Positions 1-8,645 of a stretch of 64,000 nt of DNA are shown here, piece by piece; the first letter of the stretch is position 1, and the number at the start of each line of letters is the position of its first letter. This stretch comes from Chloroflexota bacterium (GTDB taxonomy: Bacteria > Chloroflexota > UBA11872 > VXOZ01), in assembly GCA_026710945.1 (NCBI GenBank), contig JAPOQA010000069.1, positions 1 to 64,000 of the forward strand. Reading direction: 5' to 3'. Position numbers and translations under genes: made by a program. Under the pieces are notes generated by a model, which searched no databases, had not been told where the DNA came from, and saw only the letters and a list, made by a program, of their open reading frames with translations.

Positions 1-60
1 CGCCACAGGGAACAAGAGGAACACGTCTTCCCCCCGGACCCCAAACGGGCGCCCAGGGGC

Positions 61-828
61 GTGCCGTTTGACAGGGTTTTTATCGGGGGCCGCGGCGGCT
101 CGGGCGCGCCCCCGCGCCAGGAATTGGAACGGCTGGTCGCATCTGTAGCTCGTGCCGGTAGCTTTCGCGCTGTGCGCTACGCATTCTTGGAGCAGGGCAA
201 GCCGGCGCTGTCGGCCGTGCTCGAACAGTGTCTCGCCGCAGGGGCCCGCCGCCTCCTGGTGGTGCCGGGTCTCGTGCCCATGGATCGCACGCTGCGCTGG
301 TGGCTGCCCCTCGCGCTGCGCGACTGGCTGCGCGAACATGCGGATGCTGACGTGGAGGTCGCGCTCGCACCGCCGTTAGGCGATAGCGCCCACCTGGCAG
401 ACGCCTTTAGCGCTGCCGTCATGGATGCTCGCTCCTTTACGGATGTGCGTGAGGATCCCACGATAGAGGAGCGGCGGCGCTCCTGGAATCACTTACCCTC
501 CCATCGGCATCATGTGCTCCTCTGCAGCGGACCGCGCTGCACGCTGGAGAATGCCCCGGCGCTGTGGGAGTATTTCGAGGCGAAGGTCAGGGAATGCCGG
601 TTGCGAGGCAAGCAGCGCGTGATGATGGTCCGCACCGGCTGTCTTTATCCCTGTGATCTCGGTCCGATGATGGTGGTGCATCCCGACGGCACATGGTACG
701 GCGGCGTGGACGAGACTGCCGTGGACCGCATCGTGGCGGAACACATCGTGGATGGCGAAGTGGTGCAGGAGTATGCGTGCACTCCCGGTGCACGCCAGCG
801 CACCAAGACGAGCTTTGAAAGCGGCTAG
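61..828 (+). CDS. CbiX-like domain fused to 2Fe-2S thioredoxin-like ferredoxin
   Basis: Residues 1-125 resemble the CbiX/SirB sirohydrochlorin chelatase fold (LLVVPGLVP, then APPLG followed by LADAF). Residues about 150-245 form a thioredoxin-like [2Fe-2S] ferredoxin with four cysteines at 155, 160, 194 and 198 (LLCSGPRC and GCLYPC), then the typical HPDGTWYGGV tail. CbiX-type chelatases insert cobalt or iron into sirohydrochlorin, and a ferredoxin partner is known in some cobalamin operons. The usual N-terminal GHGS histidine is replaced (IGGRGGS) and the second metal-site histidine region reads VPMDRTLRW, so catalysis is doubtful. The GTG start is uncertain because the frame is open to position 1, so the 5' end may be incomplete. 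No other cobalamin gene is visible here. Confidence 0.75.
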   Translation: MPFDRVFIGGRGGSGAPPRQELERLVASVARAGSFRAVRYAFLEQGKPALSAVLEQCLAAGARRLLVVPGLVPMDRTLRWWLPLALRDWLREHADADVEVALAPPLGDSAHLADAFSAAVMDARSFTDVREDPTIEERRRSWNHLPSHRHHVLLCSGPRCTLENAPALWEYFEAKVRECRLRGKQRVMMVRTGCLYPCDLGPMMVVHPDGTWYGGVDETAVDRIVAEHIVDGEVVQEYACTPGARQRTKTSFESG

Positions 829-913
829 GTCTTCACCGCGCGCGCGCGTCCTATGCATTGCGAAACGCAGAGCTTACCCTTTCTTTGCGCCTTGGCGACT
901 GCTGCGCTTTCCT

Positions 914-1729
914 CTACCGTGATGGTTTCCGGCAGCGGAGGTGGAGGGAGCAGGCGATAACGCGGGTGGCGGCGAGGCTGGGATAGATTGCGATGGACTC
1001 GTCACTGGCGTACGGCTCGGCGCTCTCTTCGATGACGAGACCGGCTGTGGCTAGCATGTTCAGCCATGTGCTCAAGGTGTGGAAGTAGCGCGGGATGCGG
1101 AATTTCTTGTAACGCTCCTTCAATTCGTCAGGCGCCGAGCCGAAGATCCACTCCTCGATGGTGCCTTGCTCCGTCTTGAAATAGTCTCCGCACTCCATAG
1201 CGACGCGTCGCCCCTCTTCATCGAGCACCCACTTGAAGCGGGGTGTCATGAAGCAAGGGTGAAGAATCGAGAACTGGAAGAAGCCGCCCGGCTTCAAGAC
1301 GCGCGCCACTTCCCGGATAGCGCGGTCCTGGTCCGGCACGTCCATCATGCTCATGGTGGCCATGACAAAGTCGAAGCCGGCGTCGGCCAGAGGCAAATCC
1401 ACTGCGCTGGCGCGCAGATAGGTGATATCTAATGGCTCTTCCGTCTCTTGCTCCTGGGCATAGTCCACGAAGCGGCTGGAAATATCCAAGGCGGTAAGAT
1501 GCGCGCCGCGTTGTGCGACCAAGCGGGTGTTGTGTCCCTCGCCGCAGCCGACGTCAAGCCCCTGCAGCCCCTCTACGTCAGGCAGCATCTCCATGTAGGC
1601 CGGCGTGTTGATGTGGTCGCGGTACTTGTCGTAGCCGAGGCGGGTGAGCGTGGTCCAGGCTTCGGCGTTGTCATCCCAGAGGTCGCCGACTGCGCGGTGG
1701 TCGAGGACTCTCTCGTTCTCGGACGTCAT
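914..1729 (-). CDS. class I SAM-dependent methyltransferase
   Basis: A 271-residue protein of the Methyltransf_11 type. The SAM-binding motif I reads LDVGCGEG at about residues 58-65, followed by an acidic residue at the end of strand 2 (ALDIS) and motif II/III regions (FDFVMATMSMMDV, then LKPGGFFQFSILHP). It would transfer a methyl group from SAM to a small molecule; the substrate cannot be read from the sequence. The ATG is well supported by a GGAGGAG ribosome site eight bases upstream. It stands alone: its plus-strand neighbour converges with it and repeats lie upstream. Confidence 0.8.
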   Translation of the reverse strand: MTSENERVLDHRAVGDLWDDNAEAWTTLTRLGYDKYRDHINTPAYMEMLPDVEGLQGLDVGCGEGHNTRLVAQRGAHLTALDISSRFVDYAQEQETEEPLDITYLRASAVDLPLADAGFDFVMATMSMMDVPDQDRAIREVARVLKPGGFFQFSILHPCFMTPRFKWVLDEEGRRVAMECGDYFKTEQGTIEEWIFGSAPDELKERYKKFRIPRYFHTLSTWLNMLATAGLVIEESAEPYASDESIAIYPSLAATRVIACSLHLRCRKPSR

Positions 1730-1869
1730 GGATTCTCCTCCAGGGCCGTGCCTCCACTGCGGTCAAGAAACACAGCGCGCGTTGAGCGCCGCTCTGCTCC
1801 GGTAGCGCAGGATTGAAACCTGCGTGAACCTGGTTGAGAGACACCTCAAGGTTGTGCCTTACTCTTGTG

Positions 1870-2410
1870 CGACCAGGCGGGGGACAAGCCCCCGCGCTAC
1901 GCTGGATATTCTGTGGCAGGTAGGGGCGGTTCGCGAACCGCCTCTACTCGGTGCGCCGTCGGTAAGAACTGCGGTGGATGCTCTTGTGACAGGTGGGGAC
2001 GGTTCGCGAACCGCCCCTACACGCTGCACCGTTGGTAAGAACAAGACTATTCAGACCAGCTGTCGGGAGCGCTCTATTTCTGAGAACGGCATCTTATACA
2101 TGCAGCGAGGCGCGTCTTACGAGCATATCACAGGCGGGACACGACAGCCGGGCAAGAGCGTAAGAGCCGGAGGAAGCGAGATACTTATTCTCCATTCACG
2201 TAGGGAAGGACTGCGGAGATTCCTTTAGGACTTCTCGTTCTGATGCGGGGGGCAAGTCCCCGCGCTGCGGTGGATGCTCTTGCGGCAGGTAAGGTTGGTA
2301 CGCGGCCTCTACTCGGTGCGCCGTGGGTAAGAGCTGCGGTGGATGCCCTTGCGGCAGTTAAGGGCGGTTCGCGAACCGCCCCTACACGCTGCGCCGTCGG
2401 TAAGAACGAG
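1870..2410. repeat. block of two palindromic dispersed repeat families
   Basis: The roughly 690-base gap between the methyltransferase and the flippase carries no convincing gene. It holds two copies of a 24-base palindrome (1877-1900 and a variant at 2245-2267; arms GCGGGGG and CCCCCGC around ACAAG, then GCTAC). It also holds three clear copies of a second palindrome centred on GGTTCGCGAACC (about 1923-1947, 1995-2020 and 2361-2384) plus a decayed copy near 2291-2315. A shared spacer (gcggtggatg then ctcttgtgac or a variant) separates units, so the block looks like a composite that grew by duplication. Confidence 0.75.
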
Positions 2411-2416
2411 ACTCTT

Positions 2417-3988
2417 CTAAGTTCGCGCGCCACGCAGGGCACTCCAGAAGCGTGCGATGTCTTCGCGCGGCAGGGCCCCGAGAGCGATTACCAGGCCAAG
2501 ATAAACGAATCCCGCTAACGCCATGCTCGGCAGTGCAGGGAGAGAACTCGTGAACCACGCAACAGCAAACATGCCAACGCCGGCCAGCAACGGTCGCCAT
2601 CCAGTGCTGAGAATTGGGATTATGATCTCCCTGCGGCGCGCGATGACGAAAAAGGGCGCCAGGAGTACCAGCTCGGAGAGCACCGTCGTCACCGCCGCGG
2701 CCGCGTAACCGTACTGCGGCACGAAGATGATGTTTGTTACCAGGTTGAATGCGGTGGCGAGCGCAAAGGCGATAGCGATCCATTTCTGTTGGTCAAGGGC
2801 AATGAGGACGTACTGTGTGATTGCATTGACATAACTCAGCGGAAGGAACCAGATGAGTATGGCAAGGGCGGTGGCCCCATGGGGCAGGAACTTGTCGCCG
2901 CCGATCACCCAGATAAAGGAAGTGGCGTACCAGCTAAAGCAGACTGTGCTGCCGACGGCGAGGACGAGCATGAATTGCAACGCCTTGGTAAAGATACTCT
3001 GGAGAGCAGCACGGTCGGTGGGGGCGATCCGTGAGAGCGCCGGGAAGAGCGCAAACACGAGCGCCGAGGGCAGCAGGGCAAAGGCTTCAACATACTTATA
3101 CGCCGCTCCGTAGTACCCAACTTCCGTAATATCCCGTGTCATCGTCAACACCTGTATGTCGATGCGGAAGAAAACGATGTTGAGCAACGCATTGAGCATC
3201 AGCGGCACGGACGCCAGCATGAGCGTGCGCGCCAGTTGCCCGTCCCAGGGCGCGCGGGAGGTGCCTTCGTGAGGGAGCGCCCGGAGCAGCACGAAAGCGG
3301 TGACGACGTTGGCGATGAGCGCTGTTACGGCTAGTCCCACGTAACCCCAACCGAGAGCGATTGCCACTATGCCCAAGCCCACCGTGAAGAGTACCGTAGC
3401 GATCTGCACGAGCGCTGTGTAGTCCATGCGCTCGCGGGCGGCAAAGAGGGAACTGGCCGTACCGGCGGCGTTTGCCGGGATGAGCGCTACCGCGAGGAGA
3501 CCCGCCGTCAGGATGGTGTTTGCCGGCGCGATGTCCACATACCAGATGCCCGCCATGATGAGGATCACGACAGGGATAGCGGCAATTGAGAGCAACAAAC
3601 GGATGCGCTGCACAACCACAACATATGCCGAGGCAGCATCGGGGCGGCGGCTTACTTCCCGCGTCAGCAGCACGCCCAAGCCGAAGTCTGTGAGCGGGCC
3701 GAAAAAGCCGATCAGGTTGACGGCATGGGCATAGTAGCCGTAGTTTTCCAGACCAAGCACACGGAGGTAGTACGCGGCGAATACCCACATAAGGCCGCGC
3801 GCAATGACCATGGCCAGCAACGGTACGAGCGCGTTGCGGGCTATGCGGCGGAGAAATACCGGCCCCGCGTGGACTGCGGTTTCTGCCGAGACGGTACGTC
3901 CGGCCAGCCACCAGAACATGAGCAGCGCCAGCGACGTCAATGCCGCGCCACTGCCGAGAATGACCGCGAGGGGGATTTGCTGGATCAT
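2417..3988 (-). CDS. Wzx-type oligosaccharide flippase (MOP superfamily)
   Basis: A 523-residue integral membrane protein with about 13-14 hydrophobic segments, the length expected of polysaccharide/lipid-linked oligosaccharide flippases (Polysacc_synt family). Residues 60-115 (AAYYLRVLGLENYGYYAHA, then FGPLTDFGLGVLLTREVSR) match the conserved N-terminal region in which LGLxxYG and DFGL recur. It would move lipid-linked glycans across the cytoplasmic membrane during surface polysaccharide synthesis. No glycosyltransferase or polymerase gene is nearby, so this is an orphan copy. It starts 16 bases after the end of mazF and may share its transcript. Confidence 0.8.
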   Translation of the reverse strand: MIQQIPLAVILGSGAALTSLALLMFWWLAGRTVSAETAVHAGPVFLRRIARNALVPLLAMVIARGLMWVFAAYYLRVLGLENYGYYAHAVNLIGFFGPLTDFGLGVLLTREVSRRPDAASAYVVVVQRIRLLLSIAAIPVVILIMAGIWYVDIAPANTILTAGLLAVALIPANAAGTASSLFAARERMDYTALVQIATVLFTVGLGIVAIALGWGYVGLAVTALIANVVTAFVLLRALPHEGTSRAPWDGQLARTLMLASVPLMLNALLNIVFFRIDIQVLTMTRDITEVGYYGAAYKYVEAFALLPSALVFALFPALSRIAPTDRAALQSIFTKALQFMLVLAVGSTVCFSWYATSFIWVIGGDKFLPHGATALAILIWFLPLSYVNAITQYVLIALDQQKWIAIAFALATAFNLVTNIIFVPQYGYAAAAVTTVLSELVLLAPFFVIARRREIIIPILSTGWRPLLAGVGMFAVAWFTSSLPALPSMALAGFVYLGLVIALGALPREDIARFWSALRGART

Positions 3989-4004
3989 GAACCTGCAGGG
4001 TTCA

Positions 4005-4346
4005 TCACTGTAAGAGCGCGTTGATCTTGCCTAGGACCTCGCTAACGACTTGTGGAGAAGCCTGGCAGGCAAATTGAGCGCGTATTACCCGCCAGTCGAG
4101 GCTCTTGACCTGGTCGGCGAGCACGACACCGGTGATTTCGCCGGTAGGAGGAAGCATGACCTCAAAGGGGTAGCCCTTGACTGTAGACGTAATTGGGCAA
4201 AATAACCCTAGGCCGGTCTTCTCGTTGTAGGCCAAAGGACTCAAAACCAGGGCGGGACGGTGACCGGCCTGTTCGCGCCCGGATTGAGGAGTGAAGCGCA
4301 GCCAGACAATCTCCCCTCTGGCAGGAACATAGTCAGCACCTACCAT
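4005..4346 (-). CDS. mazF: MazF/PemK-family mRNA interferase toxin
   Basis: A 113-residue protein with MazF family hallmarks: an N-terminal RGEIVWLRFTP strand, the GREQAGHRPALVLSP segment, the CPITSTVKGYPFEV segment and the GVVLADQVKSLDW segment (compare LCDQVRSID in characterised MazF). MazF cuts mRNA at short sequence motifs when freed from MazE. The ATG overlaps the 3' end of mazE by seven bases, which indicates translational coupling. All regions expected for an intact toxin are present. Confidence 0.88.
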   Translation of the reverse strand: MVGADYVPARGEIVWLRFTPQSGREQAGHRPALVLSPLAYNEKTGLGLFCPITSTVKGYPFEVMLPPTGEITGVVLADQVKSLDWRVIRAQFACQASPQVVSEVLGKINALLQ

Positions 4347-4579
4347 TCCTCATTGCCTTGGATCGGGCCGGTATCCTGTTCGGAGTGGAGATTGTCGTCC
4401 GTCACCTGATCCAGCATGTCGGCAAGGTTATAGGTCTCCTTGCGCAGGACAACGTGATCGCCACGCGAGATGATCTCGATTGCAGATCCCTCTCGAACGC
4501 CCCACTGTTGCGCAATTGCCTTAGGAATGCGAATGGCTAGACTGGTACCCCATTTGGATATGTGCGAGTTTCTGCCCAC
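4340..4579 (-). CDS. mazE: MazE-like AbrB-family antitoxin
   Basis: An AbrB/SpoVT-type DNA-binding N-terminus (ISKWGTSLAIRIPKAIAQQW, then REGSAIEI) is followed by an acidic tail that would bind and neutralise MazF. I chose the GTG at 4579 (79 residues) because a GGGGAGG ribosome site lies a few bases upstream; a longer reading from an upstream ATG would place that site inside the gene. A run of alternating T and A at about 4596-4615 just upstream probably holds the -10 region. Proteins of this family usually repress their own promoter with the toxin. Confidence 0.85.
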   Translation of the reverse strand: MGRNSHISKWGTSLAIRIPKAIAQQWGVREGSAIEIISRGDHVVLRKETYNLADMLDQVTDDNLHSEQDTGPIQGNEEW

Positions 4580-4727
4580 GGGTGCACCTCCCCTCATATA
4601 TATATAATATATATCCAAGCCAGCGAATCGTCAACAGAAAGACTTTTGTAGATGGCAGACTTGCTGTGGGCCTACCCACTTCTCAAATGGGAATTGCCAC
4701 CCCAAGCAGAGGAATTACAACAGAGGC

Positions 4728-5084
4728 TCAACCCCCTTGAGGGAGGCCTTCCTCGAGCGGATAGCCGTCTTGCTGCCAGCCAACGATGCCGGGTCCAAGG
4801 TTGTAGAGGTCCTCCAAACCCATGGCGGCGGCGATCTCGCAAGCAACCTGGCTACTCTGGCCGACTTCGCAGACGAAGATGATCTTGTCTTCGGCAAGGA
4901 ACTCCCACGGCTTTTGCAGGAGTTCGGGCAACGGCGCCAAGGTGGAATCAGGAATGTGCGCTTTGGCGAACTGGTTGGGCATGCGCACGTCGATTACCTG
5001 GTAGTCGCCGCTATCGATCATCTGTTTGGCTTCCGCACTGTCGACTGTGCCAAAGGGAATGTCGCTATCAATTTGCTGCGCCAT
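4728..5084 (-). CDS. single-domain rhodanese-like protein
   Basis: A 118-residue rhodanese fold: the VIDVRMPNQFAKAHIPDS segment (DxR and the conserved HIP) and an active-site loop with the persulfide cysteine at residue 72 (CEVGQSS). The family moves sulfane sulfur, but this loop lacks the arginine usual at its end (CxxGxR), so substrate preference may differ. It is transcribed away from the ABC importer at 5260, sharing a 150-base AT-rich divergent intergenic region with it. Confidence 0.8.
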   Translation of the reverse strand: MAQQIDSDIPFGTVDSAEAKQMIDSGDYQVIDVRMPNQFAKAHIPDSTLAPLPELLQKPWEFLAEDKIIFVCEVGQSSQVACEIAAAMGLEDLYNLGPGIVGWQQDGYPLEEGLPQGG

Positions 5085-5141
5085 CGAGAGCCTCCGGAAA
5101 GTGAAACGCTACCGCATACATTCTATACGAACCGGTGTAGT

Positions 5142-5205
5142 TTGACATCGGTTTCGCACTATGCTACTTAGTTAATATATTATCTAAATAAAGTTACTTA
5201 GTAAA
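5142..5205 (+). promoter_or_regulatory. candidate promoter and direct-repeat operator
   Basis: TTGACA at 5142-5147 is followed, after 17 bases, by a weak -10 (TACTTA). Two copies of TACTTAGTTAA/TACTTAGTAAA start at 5165 and 5195, exactly 30 bases apart (about three helical turns). The second sits in a small palindrome (TTAC and GTAA arms). The segment is far more AT-rich than its surroundings and lies between the divergent rhodanese and ABC operon, so it could bind a regulator of the importer. Confidence 0.35.
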
Positions 5206-5259
5206 GTTTAGATTGCACGTATACATTCGTGGTTGTTGCAGCGAGAGCGGGGCTTTTTC

Positions 5260-6075
5260 GTGGCGAGATTAGTAGCGCAAGACGTGGGCGACGTTTCCTC
5301 CCCAGAAGCACGGATCGTGCTCGAGGGAGCCTCAAAAGTGTTTGGCTCGCGGCACGGCGACACGGTGGCATTCCAGGACGTGAGCCTCTCTGTGCATGAG
5401 GGCGAGTTGCTCTGTGTGTTGGGGCCGAGCGGGTGTGGCAAGTCGACGCTCCTTAACATTGTTGCGGGACTAGATCAGCTTTCCCACGGGAGCGTCACTG
5501 TAGCGGGCGAACCGGTAGCAGGCCCACATTACACACGAGGCATGGTCTTTCAAGACTATGCGCTCTTTCCTTGGTTGACGGTTGAGGAGAACATCCGTTT
5601 CGGTCTCGACGCGCGCAGGTTCAAGGGCGACAAGCAGACGATTGTTGCGGACCTCGTGGCACTCACCCGCTTGCAGGGATTCGAACGGGCGCGGCCGGCG
5701 CAGCTCTCCGGTGGCATGGCGCAGCGCGTCGCATTGGCGCGCGCGCTCGCCAATCAGGTGGAGATCTTACTTATGGATGAGCCCTTCGGCGCGCTCGACG
5801 CTTTCACGCGCATGGAAATGCAAGAGGAAATCGTGCGCATCGTAAAGGCGCAACGCGTCACCACGGTTTTCGTGACGCATGACATTGACGAAGCGTTATA
5901 TGTTGGCGATCGTGTGGCAATCATGTCCGCGCATCCCGGCGAGTTGCGGCGGATCATCCCGGTGCCCATTGCTCACCCGCGCGATCGTGTTGACCCGCAG
6001 CTCGTGCGCTTGCGTGAGGAAGTCTTTACCGAGTTCAATCTCGCGCACACCCGCGAACAGTACTATCACATCTAG
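5260..6075 (+). CDS. NitT/TauT-type ABC transporter ATPase
   Basis: Contains all nucleotide-binding motifs: Walker A GPSGCGKST (about residue 55), Q-loop (VFQDYALFPWLTVEEN), signature LSGGMAQRVALARAL, Walker B ILLMDEPFGALDAFTR and the switch histidine in VFVTHDIDEAL. These match the SsuB/TauB/NrtD group that powers uptake of sulfonates, nitrate or thiamine-precursor-like solutes. I chose the GTG at 5260 (GAGCGGGG seven bases upstream); a TTG at 5233 is an alternative. It is the first gene of an importer operon that continues with the binding protein and permease. Confidence 0.88.
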   Translation: MARLVAQDVGDVSSPEARIVLEGASKVFGSRHGDTVAFQDVSLSVHEGELLCVLGPSGCGKSTLLNIVAGLDQLSHGSVTVAGEPVAGPHYTRGMVFQDYALFPWLTVEENIRFGLDARRFKGDKQTIVADLVALTRLQGFERARPAQLSGGMAQRVALARALANQVEILLMDEPFGALDAFTRMEMQEEIVRIVKAQRVTTVFVTHDIDEALYVGDRVAIMSAHPGELRRIIPVPIAHPRDRVDPQLVRLREEVFTEFNLAHTREQYYHI

Positions 6076-6326
6076 GGACTTTCAAATAATGCCGTACGTA
6101 CCTCAGCCTACTCGCAAGCTCTATCAGGGAGTTGTCCAGGAACTCTGTTGTAAGTCTACTATTGCGGTCATGCACCGGGGGGCACGTCCGTTGGGGAGCA
6201 GGCGACGCAATGAAGTCCTGCTCTTGGGGGTTGCGAGTTCACTGCTCGCGGCTACCGGAGCGATCCCAAGTACGAGGTTATCTTGCAGAACAGTAGAAAT
6301 AGACCCACTCTAAGGGAGAACTGAAA

Positions 6327-7565
6327 GTGTCAATGCAGATTACGCGGGCGCAGTTTCTGAAAACGCTTGGCGCAGTGGCTCTCGGCGCTGTTGCCAGTCC
6401 GCTGCTCGGCGCCTGCGGCGGTGACGAAGAAGAAAGCGCGAGTGGCGGGCCGGTGAGCCCCTCAAAGGTCGCGGACATACCCGTGAAAATTGGCTACTTG
6501 CCGATTACGGACTCCACGCCGCTCACGCTTGGATATGCTGGCGACTACTTTGCCAATGAGGGCTTGAATGCTGAAAAACCCGCGCTCTTCCGCGGCTGGT
6601 CGCAGCTTGCCGAAGCGTTCATGGCGGACCAGGTGAATGTGGCGCACTTTCTGATGCCGATGACGGTATGGATGCGCTACGGCATAGGCTTTCCCGTCAA
6701 AGTGGTTGCTTGGGACCACATCAATGGCTCGGCGCTGACCGTGCATCAAGAGGGCGGTATTGATAGCATCAAGGACTTGGGTGGCAAGCAAATTGCCGTG
6801 CCGTTCTGGTATTCGATCCACAATGTCGTCTTGCAGATGGCACTGCGCCACCACAACCTAGAGGCCGTCATTCAAGACCGCAATCGAGAGCTCGCCAGCA
6901 ATCAGGTGAATCTCTTCGTGATGGCGCCGCCGGACATGCCGACTGCACTTGGTAACCGATCGATAGACGGCTATATCGTGGCGGAGCCATTCAACGCTGC
7001 CGGTGAGTTGCTCGCAAACGGGAAGATTATCCGGTTTACGGGTGACATTTGGAAGGACCATGCGTGCTGCGTGGCGGTGCTGAGCGAGAAATACATCGAT
7101 GAGAACCCAGAGTGGGCGCAGCGTGTGCTGAACAGCATTGCCAAAGCTCAGCTTGGGGCGCTCAAGGACATTCCCGGTACGGCGCAGCTTCTGTCGAAGG
7201 ACGGCAGTGGACTCCTGCCGCAGGCCGCCAATGTAATCGAACGTGCCATGAGCAAGTACGATTTAGAGACCTATGGCCCGCAGGGCACGAATGCCATTCA
7301 CCATCCGGAGTGGGGCGCGTCACGGATTGGCTTCCAGCCGTGGCCGTATCCGACCTATACCATAGAGCTCGTGAATCAAATCAAGCAGACGAAGGTGGAA
7401 GGCGACACTAGTTTCTTGGGCGATCTCTCAGGCGATCACGCGGCGGAGGATTTGGTAGAGTATACGTTGGTTAGAGAAGCCTATAACGCCGCTGGCGGCC
7501 CTGCCGCGTTCAACGTTGCGGAAGAGCAAGCGTTCGAGCGCAAGGAGATCATCGGCATTGAGTGA
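6327..7565 (+). CDS. NitT/TauT-type substrate-binding lipoprotein
   Basis: A 412-residue protein with an N-terminal signal and lipobox (SPLLGAC), so the mature protein starts with a lipid-anchored cysteine. The body is an NMT1/SsuA-like periplasmic-binding fold (KIGYLPITDSTPLTLGYA, then AVPFWYSIHNVVLQMAL). It would capture the solute for the ATPase and permease on either side. GTG at 6327 and ATG at 6333 are both possible starts; an AAGGGAGA site is just upstream. The ligand cannot be deduced; sulfonates, nitrate, cyanate or aromatic acids are all handled by relatives. Confidence 0.85.
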   Translation: MSMQITRAQFLKTLGAVALGAVASPLLGACGGDEEESASGGPVSPSKVADIPVKIGYLPITDSTPLTLGYAGDYFANEGLNAEKPALFRGWSQLAEAFMADQVNVAHFLMPMTVWMRYGIGFPVKVVAWDHINGSALTVHQEGGIDSIKDLGGKQIAVPFWYSIHNVVLQMALRHHNLEAVIQDRNRELASNQVNLFVMAPPDMPTALGNRSIDGYIVAEPFNAAGELLANGKIIRFTGDIWKDHACCVAVLSEKYIDENPEWAQRVLNSIAKAQLGALKDIPGTAQLLSKDGSGLLPQAANVIERAMSKYDLETYGPQGTNAIHHPEWGASRIGFQPWPYPTYTIELVNQIKQTKVEGDTSFLGDLSGDHAAEDLVEYTLVREAYNAAGGPAAFNVAEEQAFERKEIIGIE

Positions 7566-7569
7566 GGCC

Positions 7570-8433
7570 ATGCGCACGGAAGGACGGCTGGCCGAACCCG
7601 CTTGCGACGATAAGCGCTCCGGCTCAGCGACGGCGAGGAGCGTTTCGGAGCCGGCCGCGAGCCGTTGGTGGGTGCAAGTACGCAGCATAGGCCTACCAGT
7701 CATAGGCTTCCTCGTCATCCTGCTCTTCTGGCAGGTGCTTACGGGCGGTCTGCTGACTGACTCCGGCATCGTGATGGCGTTCCAACCTCGCAACGCCTTT
7801 CGCGAGCTCGTGGGCTTCTTTGTCAGCGGTGTCATTTACTCCCACATCGTTGCAAGCTTAGAGCGCATTGGGTTGGGATTGGCCCTAGCGGTTGCAATTG
7901 GGGTGCCGATTGGCGTCATCATCGGCCATTACCGGACTGCCGAACGCGCATCTTCGCTCGCTTTCCAGTTCATCCGCATGATTTCGCCGTTGTCTTGGAT
8001 GCCGATTGCGATCATCGCGTTTGGTGTAGGGAGCAATCCCGTCATCTTCTTGATTGCAATTGCCGCGGTGTGGCCGATGATCATCAATACGGCTCATGGT
8101 GTGAGCAGTCTGGACCAGCGTTGGATTCGGGCAGCGCGCACCCTGGGCGCCAACGAGTGGAAGCTTGTGCGCATGGTCATCCTGCCTGCGATTGTCCCGG
8201 ACATGCTAACGGGTCTCCGGTTAGCAGTGGGTCTTGCGTGGGTCGTCTTGGTGCCCGCGGAGATGTTGGGTGTTTCCGATGGCCTGGGCTACTACATTCT
8301 GGATACACGCGACCGCTTCAACTACGGTGAACTCATGGCCGTCATTCTCATTATTGGCGTTATCGGCTATGCGTTGGACCAGCTCATCCGCTCGCTCCGC
8401 GTGCACGTCTCTTGGGACCAGGAGGAGCGCTAA
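7570..8433 (+). CDS. NitT/TauT-type ABC permease
   Basis: An inner-membrane permease of the SsuC/TauC family with about six hydrophobic segments and the cytoplasmic EAA loop (AARTLGANEWKLVRMVILPA) that docks on the ATPase. It starts at ATG 7570, four bases after the binding-protein stop; an upstream ATG in frame would overlap that gene by 50 bases. The first 35 residues are hydrophilic. With the two preceding genes it makes a complete three-gene importer. Confidence 0.87.
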   Translation: MRTEGRLAEPACDDKRSGSATARSVSEPAASRWWVQVRSIGLPVIGFLVILLFWQVLTGGLLTDSGIVMAFQPRNAFRELVGFFVSGVIYSHIVASLERIGLGLALAVAIGVPIGVIIGHYRTAERASSLAFQFIRMISPLSWMPIAIIAFGVGSNPVIFLIAIAAVWPMIINTAHGVSSLDQRWIRAARTLGANEWKLVRMVILPAIVPDMLTGLRLAVGLAWVVLVPAEMLGVSDGLGYYILDTRDRFNYGELMAVILIIGVIGYALDQLIRSLRVHVSWDQEER

Positions 8434-8473
8434 ACGCATTGTCCGAGATGGTGCTTGATTGTTGCGCTAAAGA

Positions 8474-8497
8474 GCGGGGGACAAGCCCCCGCGCTAC
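8474..8497 (+). repeat. 24-bp GCGGGGG/CCCCCGC palindromic repeat
   Basis: A copy of the same palindrome seen at 1877-1900. It lies 40 bases past the permease stop and can form a stem of seven G-C pairs, so it might act as a weak terminator between the importer and the FAD oxidoreductase. Confidence 0.7.
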
Positions 8498-8606
8498 AGG
8501 TAGTCAATGAAGAATTCGCTGGCTCTGGCAAGCGAATTGCAATCAAGTCCGGTCGCGATTTGCCGTTTCCGGATGGTTCCGGCAAGTAACTAAGCTCTGA
8601 GATTGT

Positions 8607-8640
8607 CCCCTCTCCCTCTGGGAGAGGGCTAGGGTGAGGG
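8607..8640 (+). repeat. CCCTCTCCC/GGGAGAGGG inverted repeat
   Basis: An inverted repeat with arms CCCCTCTCCC and GGGAGAGGG followed by GGGTGAGGG. Its last bases lie just upstream of the FAD oxidoreductase ATG (8646) and supply the purine-rich stretch that could serve as its ribosome site. Confidence 0.65.
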
Positions 8641-8645
8641 TCGTC

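Noticed and set aside
1801-1845. tRNA-like segment (GGTAGCGCAGGATTGAAACC).
   Set aside because: Only a T-loop-like piece is present; no acceptor stem or anticodon arm can be folded, and it resembles the GCAGGTT repeat family.
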